DNA of 64,000 nt, taken from contig JADJEH010000001.1 of assembly GCA_016702305.1 (NCBI GenBank), positions 744,001-808,000 of the forward strand, read 5' to 3'. Shown one piece after another: positions 28,121 to 37,414 of the stretch. Position 1 is the stretch's first letter. Each line of letters opens with the position of its first letter. A model generated the notes under the pieces. It saw only the letters and a program-made list of their open reading frames with translations. It did no database searches and was not told the origin of the DNA. Made by a program: the position numbers and the translations under genes. This DNA is from a bacterium (lineage in GTDB: Bacteria > Electryoneota > RPQS01).

Positions 28121-29504
28121 GGTACTGAGCGACTTGCAGGCCGCGTTGGCGGCCGACGAGCTGCTGCTGCCCGGCGGCTTGAACTTTGAAAACTACGGTC
28201 ACGACGAGACCGAGGACCTGTACTTTGCCCCTGAAGTCGTAGCGCGGCCCAAGAGCGTTGCTGCGGTGCAGGCGGTTGTCAGGGTGGCGGCCCAGCACAA
28301 TGTCCCGATCGTGACGCGCGGCGGAGGAACCGGACTTTCAGGTGGGGCGTTGCCAGTTCAGGGCGGGATTGTGCTCTCAACGGAACGGCTCAACAGCATT
28401 CTCGAAATAGATCGTGAGAATTTCTTCCTACAGGTAGAGCCCGGCGTGATTACGCAGGTTCTGCAGGAAGAGGTTGAGAAAGTCGGGCTGTTCTATCCGG
28501 TGGATCCCGCGAGTCGTGGTTCATGCACGATCGGCGGGAATGTCGCCGAAGGAGCAGGCGGTCCGCGAGCCTTGAAATACGGCACGACCAAGGACTACGT
28601 CTTTGGTTTGGATGTTGTGCTGGCGAATGGCGAACTTGTGCGCTATGGCGGCAAGCGGCTCAAGGATGTGACCGGATTCAACATGGTGCAGCTGTTTGTG
28701 GGCAGCGAGGGGACGCTCGGGGTCATTGTCGGCATCACGCTGAAACTGCTGCCGTTGCCGCGGCATCGCCGGACGCTAATGGCTCCATTCGCAAATCTCG
28801 ATGATGCCGCGCGCGCCGTTCCGGCGATCATGCAACGTGGCGTGATTCCCTGTGCGCTTGAACTTATGCCACAGGCATGTTTGCAAGCGATTGAAGCGCG
28901 GCGCGGCGAGCCGGTGCCGTTCTCAGATGCGGCGGCGTGCCTGCTGATTGAAGTTGACGGCAATGATGAAGCCGTGCTCGAGAGCGAAATTGAGCTAATC
29001 GGCGAAGCGCTCGCGGCCTGCGGCTGCGGTGACGTGAACGTCGCTGACAGCCCTGCACAGCAAGCCAAGCTTTGGGCAATTCGGCGCGCGGCAGGCGAGG
29101 CCGTCAAAGCGATTTCGCCTTACAAGGAAGAGGACACCGTTGTGCCGCGCAGTGAGCTGCCCAATTTGGTGCGCGGTGTCCACGACATTTGTAACCGCCA
29201 CGGTGTGCGCATGATCTGTTACGGTCACGCCGGCGACGGTAATCTGCATGTGAATCTGCTGCGCGAGGGGCTCTCTGAGGCTGAATGGACGTTCCGCACG
29301 GAGGCTGCCATTCCGGAGATTTTTGAGCTCACGGTTCGACTCGGAGGTACGATCAGCGGCGAGCACGGGATCGGCCTGGTCCAGCGGGGTTACTTGCATT
29401 TGGGCATTGGTCCGGCCGCCATGAACAGCATGAGGGCAGTTAAGCAAGCTCTTGATCCTAAAGGAATTCTGAATCCCGGCAAAATCTTTCCGCAGGCTGA
29501 CTAA
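28110..29504 (+). CDS. FAD-binding oxidase of the glycolate/D-lactate dehydrogenase (GlcD) type
   Basis: About 464 residues from the ATG at 28110, which overlaps the end of acyP; an upstream in-frame start at 28008 would overlap acyP entirely. The N-terminal PCMH-type FAD domain shows PIVTRGGGTGLSGGALP (about 65-81) and PASRGSCTIGGNVAEGAGG. The C-terminal cap has YGHAGDGNLHVN and GTISGEHGIGLVQR, both typical of GlcD, where the His residues bind the active-site metal. It oxidises a 2-hydroxy acid, glycolate or D-lactate being the likely substrates. No glcE/glcF partner lies next to it. Confidence 0.9.
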   Translation: MDSKVLSDLQAALAADELLLPGGLNFENYGHDETEDLYFAPEVVARPKSVAAVQAVVRVAAQHNVPIVTRGGGTGLSGGALPVQGGIVLSTERLNSILEIDRENFFLQVEPGVITQVLQEEVEKVGLFYPVDPASRGSCTIGGNVAEGAGGPRALKYGTTKDYVFGLDVVLANGELVRYGGKRLKDVTGFNMVQLFVGSEGTLGVIVGITLKLLPLPRHRRTLMAPFANLDDAARAVPAIMQRGVIPCALELMPQACLQAIEARRGEPVPFSDAAACLLIEVDGNDEAVLESEIELIGEALAACGCGDVNVADSPAQQAKLWAIRRAAGEAVKAISPYKEEDTVVPRSELPNLVRGVHDICNRHGVRMICYGHAGDGNLHVNLLREGLSEAEWTFRTEAAIPEIFELTVRLGGTISGEHGIGLVQRGYLHLGIGPAAMNSMRAVKQALDPKGILNPGKIFPQAD

Positions 29505-29513
29505 GGCCCCGGC

Positions 29514-29542
29514 TTGACAAAATCCGGCAAGGGCTTTATATT
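29514..29542 (+). promoter_or_regulatory. Near-consensus sigma70 promoter of tRNA-Arg
   Basis: TTGACA (29514-29519), 17-base spacer, TATATT (29537-29542), 22 bases before tRNA-Arg. Confidence 0.75.
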
Positions 29543-29563
29543 GATAGGTTTGGCGGGTAATAG

Positions 29564-29637
29564 GCCCCCGTAGCTCAGATGGATAGAGCGAGAGTTTCCT
29601 AAACTCTGCGTCGGAGGTTCGAATCCTCTCGGGGGTA
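29564..29637 (+). tRNA. tRNA-Arg (anticodon CCT)
   Basis: 74 bases. Acceptor GCCCCCG pairs with CGGGGGT, anticodon stem AGAGT/ACTCT encloses TTCCTAA (anticodon CCT, reads AGG), and the T-arm loop is TTCGAAT. The CCA end is not encoded. Confidence 0.95.
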
Positions 29638-29695
29638 CGACGTAGAGCGGAGGCTGGCATGGTCGCGCAGAGAATCAGTAAACACAAACACCACA

Positions 29696-30376
29696 ATGTC
29701 AAAAGTTGCAGCCGAACGCGGCGGTCGCCTGACGAAGGATGACCTCAAGCACGATACGCTGGTCGAGACAGCGGTCAAGGTCGAGAGCTATTACGATACC
29801 CACAAGCACACCGTCTGGATGATTGGCGGCGGGATCGTCGCCCTCGTTATCGCTGTGCTGGCGATCAATACCTGGATGGGTAGATCGGCCAAAGACGAGA
29901 GTTTTGCGCTAATGCAGGCCAAGACGTCGTACGGGCAGGGCCAGTTGGCCGATGCGCAGTCAAAGTTTCAGATGGTGCAGGCGAATCACGGTGGCTCAGC
30001 CGCCGCAGAAGCCGAGTATTATCTCGCCAGAATCAAGTTTGATCAGGGAGATTTCAGTGGCGCCAAGGCCAGCTTCGAGGCGTGTTTGAACGACTACTCG
30101 CCGGACGCCGAGACCATTCAGGGGGCCTTGGCCGGGTTGGCGTCCTGTCTGGAGGCCACGGGTCAGTTGGATGAAGCGGCGGCCAAACAGATCGAAATCG
30201 CGGATCGTTACTCCTCCTCGCCTTATGCTCCCGAGGCGCTCTCTCAGGCTGCGAGAATCTATCTTAAGACAAATCAGCAAGATAAAGCTCTGACCGCGCT
30301 TGACCGAATCGTGCGCGATTATCCGGATTCGCAGAACTTCCAGCGGGCCAAGCAGCAGGCCGACGCCCTGCGGTAA
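29696..30376 (+). CDS. Membrane-anchored tetratricopeptide-repeat protein (YfgM-like)
   Basis: 226 residues. A charged N-terminus (KDDLKHDTLVETAVKVESYYDTHK, in two segments around residues 14-37) precedes one membrane helix (about 39-59). A periplasmic TPR array of about four repeats follows (about 70-220), with alternating YLARIKF, ALAGLASCLEATG and APEALSQAARIYLKTNQQDKAL helices. The layout matches the DUF2133/YfgM family, which works with PpiD and SecYEG at the translocon. That link is interesting given the PpiD-like protein at 4080, but it is inference. The gene lies between tRNA-Arg and the rimP operon. Confidence 0.75.
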   Translation: MSKVAAERGGRLTKDDLKHDTLVETAVKVESYYDTHKHTVWMIGGGIVALVIAVLAINTWMGRSAKDESFALMQAKTSYGQGQLADAQSKFQMVQANHGGSAAAEAEYYLARIKFDQGDFSGAKASFEACLNDYSPDAETIQGALAGLASCLEATGQLDEAAAKQIEIADRYSSSPYAPEALSQAARIYLKTNQQDKALTALDRIVRDYPDSQNFQRAKQQADALR

Positions 30377-30389
30377 GCTAATAGGCGAG

Positions 30390-30418
30390 TTGCATTTGGT
30401 GCCCGACTTTCGTATCTT
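30390..30418 (+). promoter_or_regulatory. Promoter of the rimP-nusA-infB operon
   Basis: TTGCAT (30390-30395), 17-base spacer, TATCTT (30413-30418), immediately upstream of a terminator-like hairpin and rimP. Confidence 0.6.
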
Positions 30419-30438
30419 TACCTGTTAACGAGTTTATG

Positions 30439-30466
30439 AAAAAGTGGGCCAGCGCCCGCTTTTTTG
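30439..30466 (+). promoter_or_regulatory. Attenuator-like hairpin in the rimP leader
   Basis: Stem GTGGGC/GCCCGC (30444-30449, 30454-30459) with loop CAGC, flanked by A5 and T6 that extend the stem. It starts about 20 bases after the predicted transcription start. A terminator hairpin ahead of rimP-nusA is known in enterobacteria (the rimP leader), so NusA-dependent attenuation is a fair inference. Confidence 0.55.
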
Positions 30467-30488
30467 TTTATCTATACCCCGGGATTTT

Positions 30489-30959
30489 GTGGAGCGACTG
30501 GAACAACACGTCCAAACTTTGCTTGCCGAGCATGGCTTCAAGATGCTCGATTACGCGCAGTCGTCACGCAACGGTGTCACGCAACTGCGCGTTATCGGCG
30601 ATCGCGAAGTCGGCAATATCTCCGTGGACGACTGCGCCCTGTTGACGCGCGAATTGCGCAACCTGATTATCGAACAGAAACTTCTCGGCGAAGACTTCCG
30701 GCTGGAAATCAGTTCGCCGGGTTTGGACTATCCGCTGCGCGAAGCGTGGCAATTTCGCAAAAACATCGGCCGGCTATTGAAACTCAGAGTGCCGGGCGCT
30801 AAAGGACCCAAGGACATACGCGGCAGATTGGTTGAATACGACGAGACCGCGGGATTGACGCTGCAATCGGAAGCCCAGGAGCATCATGTGGGGCCGGCGG
30901 ACGTGTTGTCCGCGGTGGTGCTGCCTGAGTTCAAGTCACCAGTGGAGTGGAAGAAATGA
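30489..30959 (+). CDS. rimP: Ribosome maturation factor RimP
   Basis: About 156 residues from the GTG at 30489. The longer frame from 30444 would begin inside the leader hairpin and adds a stretch unlike RimP. Family signs are the N-terminal ERLEQHVQTLLAEHGFKMLD, the DDCALLTREL region and the strongly conserved LEISSPGLDYPL (near residues 75-86). RimP assists 30S subunit assembly. The stop overlaps the nusA ATG. The product heads a classic rimP-nusA-infB-rbfA-truB-ribF-rpsO-pnp operon. Confidence 0.92.
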   Translation: MERLEQHVQTLLAEHGFKMLDYAQSSRNGVTQLRVIGDREVGNISVDDCALLTRELRNLIIEQKLLGEDFRLEISSPGLDYPLREAWQFRKNIGRLLKLRVPGAKGPKDIRGRLVEYDETAGLTLQSEAQEHHVGPADVLSAVVLPEFKSPVEWKK

Positions 30960-32272
30960 ATTCACCAATTGTCGAAGCCATCGGGCAGATTCTGCAAGAC
31001 AAGAGCATTGACCGCGACGCGTTTCGCGAGATCATCGAGAGCGTGTTCCACGCCATGATCAAGAAGAAATACGGGAATGCCGAGAACTTCGACGTCATTT
31101 TCAATATTGACAAGGGCGACATCGAAATCTTCTGCGAGAAAGAAATCGTGGACGACGACGACGTGCTCGATCCGGTGACGCAGATGCCGCTGTCCCGGGC
31201 GCTGCGGCTTGATCCCGACCTGGATATCGGCGATACGTATGCAGAGCTCGTGAATATCGAAGAGTTCGGCCGTCGTTTGGTCATGACGGCGCGACAGAAC
31301 TTGACGCAGAAGATTCGCGAAATCGAGAAAGAGAACATCTTCAACGAGTTCTCGGCGCGCTTGGGCGAAATCGTGACGGGCGAGATTCACCAGATCAACC
31401 GCAAAGAATTGCGAGTTCATCTTGATCGCTACGAAGCACTCATGCCGAAATCGGAGCAGGTCTACAACGAGAAGTACATTCGCGGGAAAGCGGTACGCGC
31501 CGTCATCAAGGACGTGCGCCGCACGACCAAGGATCCCGAAGTCATTATCTCGCGCGCGGCTCCCGAATTCGTGACGCGCTTGTTTGAATTGGAAGTTCCG
31601 GAAATCTTCGACAACATCATCGAGATCATGGGCGTGGCTCGCGAAGCCGGCGACCGCACCAAAATCGCCGTGCGCAGTCACGACAAGCGGATTGATCCGG
31701 TCGGCGCGTGCGTCGGCATGAAGGGCATTCGTATTCAGGCGATTGTGCGCGAACTGGGCGGCGAAAAAATTGACATTATTCACTGGAGCGCCGATCCCGA
31801 GATCTACGTCAAACGCGCGATGTCTCCCGCGACGCCGCTGCTGGTTGTCTACGATCAGGATTCGGCCACGGCGACCGTGGTCGTGCCGGACGATCAGATT
31901 CAGTTTGCCATCGGCAAGCGCGGTCAGAACCTGCGACTGGCCAGTGAATTGACGAGTGTGCCGATTGAACCGATTAAGGAATCGGAGTATCTCGCGCCTG
32001 AGCCGCTGCAGATTTCGGAAGTCGGCGAGCTCGACGATGAGACGAAGAAGCGCCTGATCGAAGCCGGATTCGAAACGGCCGACGACGTGCTCGATGCGGG
32101 CGACGTCAAGGTAATGGAAGCGACGAAGTTCGAATTGGGTCGCGTGCGCCAGATCATGGACGTGCTCAACACGTACTTCGTAACGGACGAAGAGCCGACG
32201 GCCGACAAAGCCGCGCCGGAGTCCCGCACGGCCGCGAATGATTCGCGCGCCGAGTCTAAACTTGAAGGGTGA
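30956..32272 (+). CDS. nusA: Transcription termination/antitermination factor NusA
   Basis: About 438 residues from the ATG at 30956, which overlaps the rimP stop. An N-terminal RNA-polymerase-binding domain (1-130) is followed by an S1 domain (about 133-200, GEIVTGEIHQINRKELRV), tandem KH domains (about 228-345, including VGACVGMKGIRIQAIV and FAIGKRGQNLRLA) and a short helix-hairpin-helix C-terminus (about 360-410). It lacks the two long acidic repeats of enteric NusA, as most non-proteobacterial homologs do. It controls pausing, termination and antitermination. Confidence 0.97.
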   Translation: MNSPIVEAIGQILQDKSIDRDAFREIIESVFHAMIKKKYGNAENFDVIFNIDKGDIEIFCEKEIVDDDDVLDPVTQMPLSRALRLDPDLDIGDTYAELVNIEEFGRRLVMTARQNLTQKIREIEKENIFNEFSARLGEIVTGEIHQINRKELRVHLDRYEALMPKSEQVYNEKYIRGKAVRAVIKDVRRTTKDPEVIISRAAPEFVTRLFELEVPEIFDNIIEIMGVAREAGDRTKIAVRSHDKRIDPVGACVGMKGIRIQAIVRELGGEKIDIIHWSADPEIYVKRAMSPATPLLVVYDQDSATATVVVPDDQIQFAIGKRGQNLRLASELTSVPIEPIKESEYLAPEPLQISEVGELDDETKKRLIEAGFETADDVLDAGDVKVMEATKFELGRVRQIMDVLNTYFVTDEEPTADKAAPESRTAANDSRAESKLEG

Positions 32273-32283
32273 GGATAACCTTT

Positions 32284-35118
32284 TTGAGTTCCGCCAAGCA
32301 GAAGAAGATTTATCAGGTTGCCAAAGAGCTTAACGTCGCCAGTCCGGCGATTGTCGAGTTCCTGGAAGACCGCGGTTACGACGTTTCGAAATCGCCGAAG
32401 CATATGTCTCCCATGACGGACGAGATGTATGATGAAGTGGTCAAGAAATTCGATCCCGGGCGCTGGCAACAGATGCACGCGGCGGAAACGCAGACCGAGG
32501 CCGAGCATCGGCGTATCGAGTCCGAGAAGGCGCGTTCCGGTCAGTTGGAAGAGCTCCTCGCTTCGGCGGCGACCCAGGCGATTGATTCCGCCGCGACGCT
32601 GATTCAACAAGTCGAAGCCGAAGAAGCCAAACGCGAAAATGAACGCCTCACTGAAGCGGAACGCGAACAGCTCCGCTTAGACGAAGAGGCGCGCCAGCGC
32701 GAAGCCGAAGAAGAAAAGGCGAAACGCGAGGCGGAAGAACGCGCGGCAGAGCGGGCGCTCAAGGAAAAAGAAGAGATCGCCAAGCGCCGAAAAGAGATTG
32801 AAGCGCAGCGCGCATCGGACGAAGCCCGACGTAAGGCCCGTGAAGAGGCGGCTAAAGCACGGGCGGAAGGTCGCCCGGCCCGACCGGGTGAAAGTCGGCC
32901 TGGCGAGCGTCGTCCTGCGGGCGGTGGCACGCCGCGACCGGGGGAAGGCGCCCGTCCGCAAGGGACCGGACCTCGTCCACCAGGAGCTGGCGGCCCGCGG
33001 CCTGCGCCGACGGGACCGCGCGTTCCGCGCCCAGCTACGCCGGGCGCCACACCTGCTGCAACGACGGACGCCGCTGCCGATGCGCGCAAGAGACGCGCTC
33101 CGACAAAGGCTGATATCGAGCGTCTCGAAAAGCAGAAACGGTTGATCGCCGCGCAGAAGCAAGAGAAGACTAAGCGCACGCCCGAAGACGATTCTCGTTC
33201 ACGCCGCAAAGCGAAACCGGCCAAGCGCAAAGAGGTCAATCAGGCCGAAGTTGACGCGTCAATCCGGCAGACGCTGGCGTCCATGGATTCGGGCAAGCGC
33301 CGCGCCAAGCGCCGTGATAAGATTACGGGTGAACTGATTGAGACGCAAGACAACGTCTTGCAGTTGACCGAGTTCGTCTCGACGCAGGAGCTCGCCAACC
33401 TGATGGATGTTGAGACCGCGGAAGTCATCAAAAAGTTCTTCCTGATGGGCAAGCTCGTGACGATCAATCAGCGGCTCGAGCGTGACTTGATTGAAGTGAT
33501 CGCCGATGAGTTCAGTTTCAGAGTTGAATTTGTCAGTGACGAAGAGGAAGTCGAGCAGGAGCTTGAGGAAGAGGCCGACAATCCTGAAGATCTGACGCCG
33601 CGCCCGCCGGTTGTGACCGTCATGGGTCACGTTGACCACGGCAAAACGTCCCTTCTGGATTTCCTGCGCAAGACCTCGGTCATCGCGCAGGAGCACGGCG
33701 GCATCACGCAGCATATCGGTGCGTATGAGGTTGACCGTAACGGCCGTTCGATCACTTTCCTCGACACGCCCGGTCACGAGGCGTTTACGGCGATGCGCGC
33801 ACGCGGCGCGCAGGTGACCGACCTTGTGATTCTGGTGGTGGCGGCCGACGACCAGGTGAGACCGCAGACAATCGAAGCGCTGAATCACGCGCAGTCCGCG
33901 GACGTGCCGGTTATCGTGGCCATTAACAAGGTGGACAAGGCCAACGCCGATCCCGAGAAGATTCGTAAGCAGTTGGCTGATCACAATGTGCTCGTTGAAC
34001 AGTGGGGCGGAAAGGTACAATCGGCGGAAATCTCAGCAAAGTTCGGTCAGGGAATTGACACGCTGCTTGAGGAAGTTCTGCTGGCCGCGGATATTCTCGA
34101 GTTGAAGGGCAATGCCAAGCGTCGGGCGCGGGCAACGGTTATCGAAACGCGCATTGACAAGGGCCGCGGCGTGGTGGCCACGCTGATCGTTACAAACGGC
34201 ACGCTGAATGTCGGCGACTATTTCGTGGCTGGTCAGCAATACGGCAAGGTGCGCACGCTGCTCGATGAGACCGGACGACAGATTGATCATGTCGGTCCGG
34301 GCCGTCCCGCGCAGGTTGTCGGATTCTCGGGCGCACCACAGGCCGGCGACTCGTTTGTGTCGTTTGATACAGAGCGGGAAGTCAAGGACATCGCGATGCG
34401 TCGGCAGCTGCTGCAGCGCGAGCAGACTTTCCGCCAGATTCGCATGCTCAGCCTGGACCAGATCTCGCAGCGCATTCGCGAAGGCGAAGTACGCGAACTG
34501 CCGCTTATTATCAAGGGCGACGCGGACGGTTCGGTGGAGGCCATTTGCGATCAGTTGCAACGCCTTGGCACCAAGGAAGTTGCCGTGAAGATCGTTCACC
34601 GAGGCGTGGGCGCGATCAGCGAGAGCGATGTGCTCTTGGCCGCGGCCACTGGTTCGATCATTCTCGGATTCCACGTGCATCCCAATCTGAAGGCGCGAGA
34701 ATTTGCGATGCGCGAGAGCGTGGACATACGCGTCTATCGCATCATCTATGAAATGGAAAATGACGTGCGCACGGCGCTCGAAGGCATGTTGCGTCCGGAC
34801 AAGCGTGAAGACGTTGTCGGCCTGATCGAAGTTCGACAGACGTTCCACATTCCGTCCACGGGGACGATTGCCGGCTGCTTCGTCGTATCGGGAGTCATCA
34901 AGCGCCAGAGCCAGATTCGCCTGCTTCGCGAAGGCAAGCAAATTTGGGCGGGTACGATCGGGTCGCTCAAGCGATTCAAGAACGACGCCAGCGAAGTTAA
35001 GTCAGGTTATGAATGCGGCATCCTCTTGAACGGCATGAGCGACGTTCGCGAGGGCGATTCGATTGAAGTCATTCAAATCGTCGAGGTCAAACGTACACTC
35101 GAGCAATCGGTGGCATGA
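32284..35118 (+). CDS. infB: Translation initiation factor IF-2
   Basis: About 944 residues from the TTG at 32284, which has GAGG eight bases upstream and begins SSAKQKKIYQVAKELNV. A GTG at 32269, overlapping the nusA stop, is an alternative. The N-terminal IF2_N motif is followed by a long charged region (Glu/Lys/Arg helix, about 65-200, then a Pro/Gly/Arg-rich linker, about 200-265). The G domain has GHVDHGKT near residue 450, DTPGHEAF and NKVDKANA, followed by domains II-IV. IF-2 places initiator tRNA on the ribosome. Confidence 0.97.
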   Translation: MSSAKQKKIYQVAKELNVASPAIVEFLEDRGYDVSKSPKHMSPMTDEMYDEVVKKFDPGRWQQMHAAETQTEAEHRRIESEKARSGQLEELLASAATQAIDSAATLIQQVEAEEAKRENERLTEAEREQLRLDEEARQREAEEEKAKREAEERAAERALKEKEEIAKRRKEIEAQRASDEARRKAREEAAKARAEGRPARPGESRPGERRPAGGGTPRPGEGARPQGTGPRPPGAGGPRPAPTGPRVPRPATPGATPAATTDAAADARKRRAPTKADIERLEKQKRLIAAQKQEKTKRTPEDDSRSRRKAKPAKRKEVNQAEVDASIRQTLASMDSGKRRAKRRDKITGELIETQDNVLQLTEFVSTQELANLMDVETAEVIKKFFLMGKLVTINQRLERDLIEVIADEFSFRVEFVSDEEEVEQELEEEADNPEDLTPRPPVVTVMGHVDHGKTSLLDFLRKTSVIAQEHGGITQHIGAYEVDRNGRSITFLDTPGHEAFTAMRARGAQVTDLVILVVAADDQVRPQTIEALNHAQSADVPVIVAINKVDKANADPEKIRKQLADHNVLVEQWGGKVQSAEISAKFGQGIDTLLEEVLLAADILELKGNAKRRARATVIETRIDKGRGVVATLIVTNGTLNVGDYFVAGQQYGKVRTLLDETGRQIDHVGPGRPAQVVGFSGAPQAGDSFVSFDTEREVKDIAMRRQLLQREQTFRQIRMLSLDQISQRIREGEVRELPLIIKGDADGSVEAICDQLQRLGTKEVAVKIVHRGVGAISESDVLLAAATGSIILGFHVHPNLKAREFAMRESVDIRVYRIIYEMENDVRTALEGMLRPDKREDVVGLIEVRQTFHIPSTGTIAGCFVVSGVIKRQSQIRLLREGKQIWAGTIGSLKRFKNDASEVKSGYECGILLNGMSDVREGDSIEVIQIVEVKRTLEQSVA

Positions 35119-35402
35119 AGCATTGCGTGGGCGTGATGACGGTTACCGTTCATTTGCCCGCAAGTCATTCGCTGAAGGAACGGCGCAGCGTCGTCAATTC
35201 ATTGAAAGAGCGGATTGCAAACCGCTGCAATGTTGCGATTCTTGAAAGAGGTGCCGATACATGGCAGATCGCTGAGATGGCGTTCGCCTGTGTCACCGAG
35301 ACGGAGAGTCAAGCCGAAGAGTTGTTTCGGCGCGTGCGAGAGTTGATTGAAATGGAAACGCGAGTGATCGCGATGACGCCACACGTGGAGTACTATGTCT
35401 AA
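35115..35402 (+). CDS. DUF503 (YlxP-like) protein
   Basis: 95 residues; the ATG overlaps the infB stop. The sequence matches the DUF503 pattern: an N-terminal strand MTVTVHLPASHSLKERRSVVNS and a C-terminal helix FRRVRELIEMETRV. Small proteins of this family sit between infB and rbfA in many bacteria (ylxP), and a role in ribosome assembly is suspected but not established. Its position here supports that context. Confidence 0.88.
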   Translation: MKHCVGVMTVTVHLPASHSLKERRSVVNSLKERIANRCNVAILERGADTWQIAEMAFACVTETESQAEELFRRVRELIEMETRVIAMTPHVEYYV

Positions 35403-35775
35403 TCTATTGCGATTGAACTCAAACGGACCGCGCCGCCCGCTGCGCATTGCCGCCGAGCTCGAGCGCGAGATGCCGGGCATGATCCGCGAAATCGCGCAAC
35501 TGGATTCGAATATCATCCTTACGGTGACGGCCGTCAAAGTCAGCGATGACCTGTCCATGGCTCAAGTGTTCTTCAGCATTTTGGGACCAACAGACAAGTT
35601 TATCGAGACGGAACGGCTGCTGAATAAACTGCGCGGGAAATTCCGCACCGCGATTGCCAAACGTTTTGTCATGCGGCAGCATCCGGATGTGCGCTTCACC
35701 TATGACGAGATTCCGGCGAAGGCGGCGCGCATCGAAGAACTTCTGAAGCAGGCGCGCGGCGGGGAGACCGAGTGA
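35395..35775 (+). CDS. rbfA: Ribosome-binding factor A
   Basis: 126 residues from the ATG at 35395. The KH-like RbfA fold shows the N-terminal LRIAAELEREMPGMIREIAQLD, the central strand VKVSDDLSMAQVFFSI and the C-terminal HPDVRFTYDEIP. RbfA binds the 30S subunit during late 16S maturation. It overlaps DUF503 upstream and nrnA downstream by a few bases. Confidence 0.94.
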   Translation: MSNLLRLNSNGPRRPLRIAAELEREMPGMIREIAQLDSNIILTVTAVKVSDDLSMAQVFFSILGPTDKFIETERLLNKLRGKFRTAIAKRFVMRQHPDVRFTYDEIPAKAARIEELLKQARGGETE

Positions 35776-36747
35776 CGTACAGCGATGCGCTATTGCGCGA
35801 GCTGCGCTCGTTTCTTTGTTCACCGCGCGTCTTGATCTCCTCGCACATGCGGCCAGATCCAGACGCAATCGGTTCGGTGCTTGCCTTGCGCGAAGCGGTC
35901 ATCCAATGCGGAGGCCGGCCGACCTGTATGCTCGAAGACGCCTGCCCGCCACGCTGTCACATCCTCACGGGATCGGCGGAGATTCAAGTTGCCCGCGAGA
36001 CGCAGCTCCGCGAACGATTCAACGACGTAATCGTGGTGGATTCAGGCAATCGCGATCGAATTGGCGAGGTGGATGACCACATTGCGCCAAACGCGCGCAT
36101 CGCCAACATTGATCATCACATTTCTAATACGAAGTTTGGCAGTCTGAACATCGTGGACACCGATGCCGCCGCATCGGGCGAACTGCTGTTCGGTTTATTC
36201 ACGGCGCTTGATCTGCCGATCAGCCAAACGATGGCCACCAATCTGCTCGCGGGAATCTTGACCGATACCGGCCGGTTCCGACACGCGAATGCATCGCCCG
36301 CGTCGTTACGCGTGGCGGCCGCGCTTGTGGAATCCGGCGCATCGCTGTCCGAGCTAACCGAACGGCTCTACTATTCGATTCCGGCGCATGACGTGCGTTC
36401 GACCGCGCAGATTCTGGCAACGCTTGAATTGCACGCGGATGGTCAGATCTCGACGATGTTCGTCACACGCGAATATGTCGTCGAGGATCCTGATAACCTG
36501 GTGGACCTCGGGCGCGCCATTGAAGGAGTGGAAGTAGCTGTGCTGTTCGGAAATGAAAGACGACCGGATCAGAGTTTCATTGCGGTCGAAGTCCCGAGTA
36601 AATGTCTCCGCGATCGCCGAGTCCTTTGGCGGCGGCGGACATGAACGCGCTGCGGGTTTTCGGATGTACGGAACTCTGCGTTCGGTTCAAGCGCGGCTGC
36701 TGCCAAGTCTGTTCGGTGCTTTGGAACGAAATCCGGTGACCGCCTGA
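35772..36747 (+). CDS. nrnA: DHH-family oligoribonuclease/pAp phosphatase NrnA (frameshifted near 36550)
   Basis: The first frame (GTG at 35772, stop 36644) has the DHH motifs: RPDPDAIGS (residues 27-35), VVDSGNRDR and the IDHHIS motif near residue 115. After LFG at about 36550 it stops looking like the family. The expected C-terminal DHHA1 sequence, EMKDDRIRVSLRSK followed by the diagnostic FGGGGHERAAG, runs in the next frame and ends at 36747. One extra base in the short G run at 36549-36550 (or a two-base loss) explains this. The restored product, about 325 residues, would degrade nanoRNA and pAp. truB follows one base after the restored stop. Confidence 0.85.
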
Positions 36748-36748
36748 G

Positions 36749-37414
36749 TTGAACGAACTCATTTTGCCGATTGACAAGCCGGTTGGGTGGACGTCCTTTG
36801 ATGTAGTCGCCAAGCTGCGCGGCGGTTTGAAATGGAAAAAGGTCGGGCATGCCGGAACGTTGGACCCGGCGGCAACCGGCCTGCTGATTATTCTGTGCGG
36901 TGACGCAACAACTCGCGCCGATGAGTTCATGGAGCTCGGGAAGACGTACCGCGCGGTCGCAAAACTCGGCGTCGTTACCGACAGCGACGATTTAGACGGC
37001 GAGGTCATCGCTGAGCACGATGTGCAATGGAATGAACGGCTGATCGAATCCGAATTGCGGTCTTTCGTTGGTGAAATTGCGCAGAGACCGCCGGCTGTTT
37101 CCGCCATTCGAATCGGCGGCAAACGCAGCTACAAGTTGGCCCGCGCCGGGCGCGCGGTTGAGTTGCCGGAACGACCGGTACACGTGCATTCCCTTGATAT
37201 CGTCGAAATGAACAAGCCGTTTGTCACATTTGAGATGCGCTGCAGCAAGGGGACTTATGTCCGCTCAATTGCGCGTGACTTGGGTGAGCGGCTCGGCTGC
37301 GGCGGTACTCTGGCGGCCTTGCGCCGTACTGCTGTCGGACCGATCGAAGTGCGCGACGCCTGGACGCTCAGCGCGGCACTTGCCATACCTGAGTTCCGGG
37401 GGAACCGTTCCTGA
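36749..37414 (+). CDS. truB: tRNA pseudouridine-55 synthase
   Basis: 221 residues from a TTG start. It shows DKPVGWTSFDVV at the N-terminus and the catalytic Asp39 in GHAGTLDPAATGLL, then YRAVAKLGVVTDSDDLDGE, PPAVSAIRIGGKRSY and CSKGTYVRSIARDLGERLG. It is shorter than E. coli TruB because the C-terminal PUA-type domain is reduced, as in several lineages. It modifies U55 in the tRNA T-loop. The stop shares a base with the ribF start. Confidence 0.95.
   Translation: MNELILPIDKPVGWTSFDVVAKLRGGLKWKKVGHAGTLDPAATGLLIILCGDATTRADEFMELGKTYRAVAKLGVVTDSDDLDGEVIAEHDVQWNERLIESELRSFVGEIAQRPPAVSAIRIGGKRSYKLARAGRAVELPERPVHVHSLDIVEMNKPFVTFEMRCSKGTYVRSIARDLGERLGCGGTLAALRRTAVGPIEVRDAWTLSAALAIPEFRGNRS

Noticed and set aside
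32604..33239. 211-codon minus-strand frame opposite infB
   Set aside because: Antisense to the charged linker of IF-2; the Ser/Arg/Gly-rich translation is a composition shadow.
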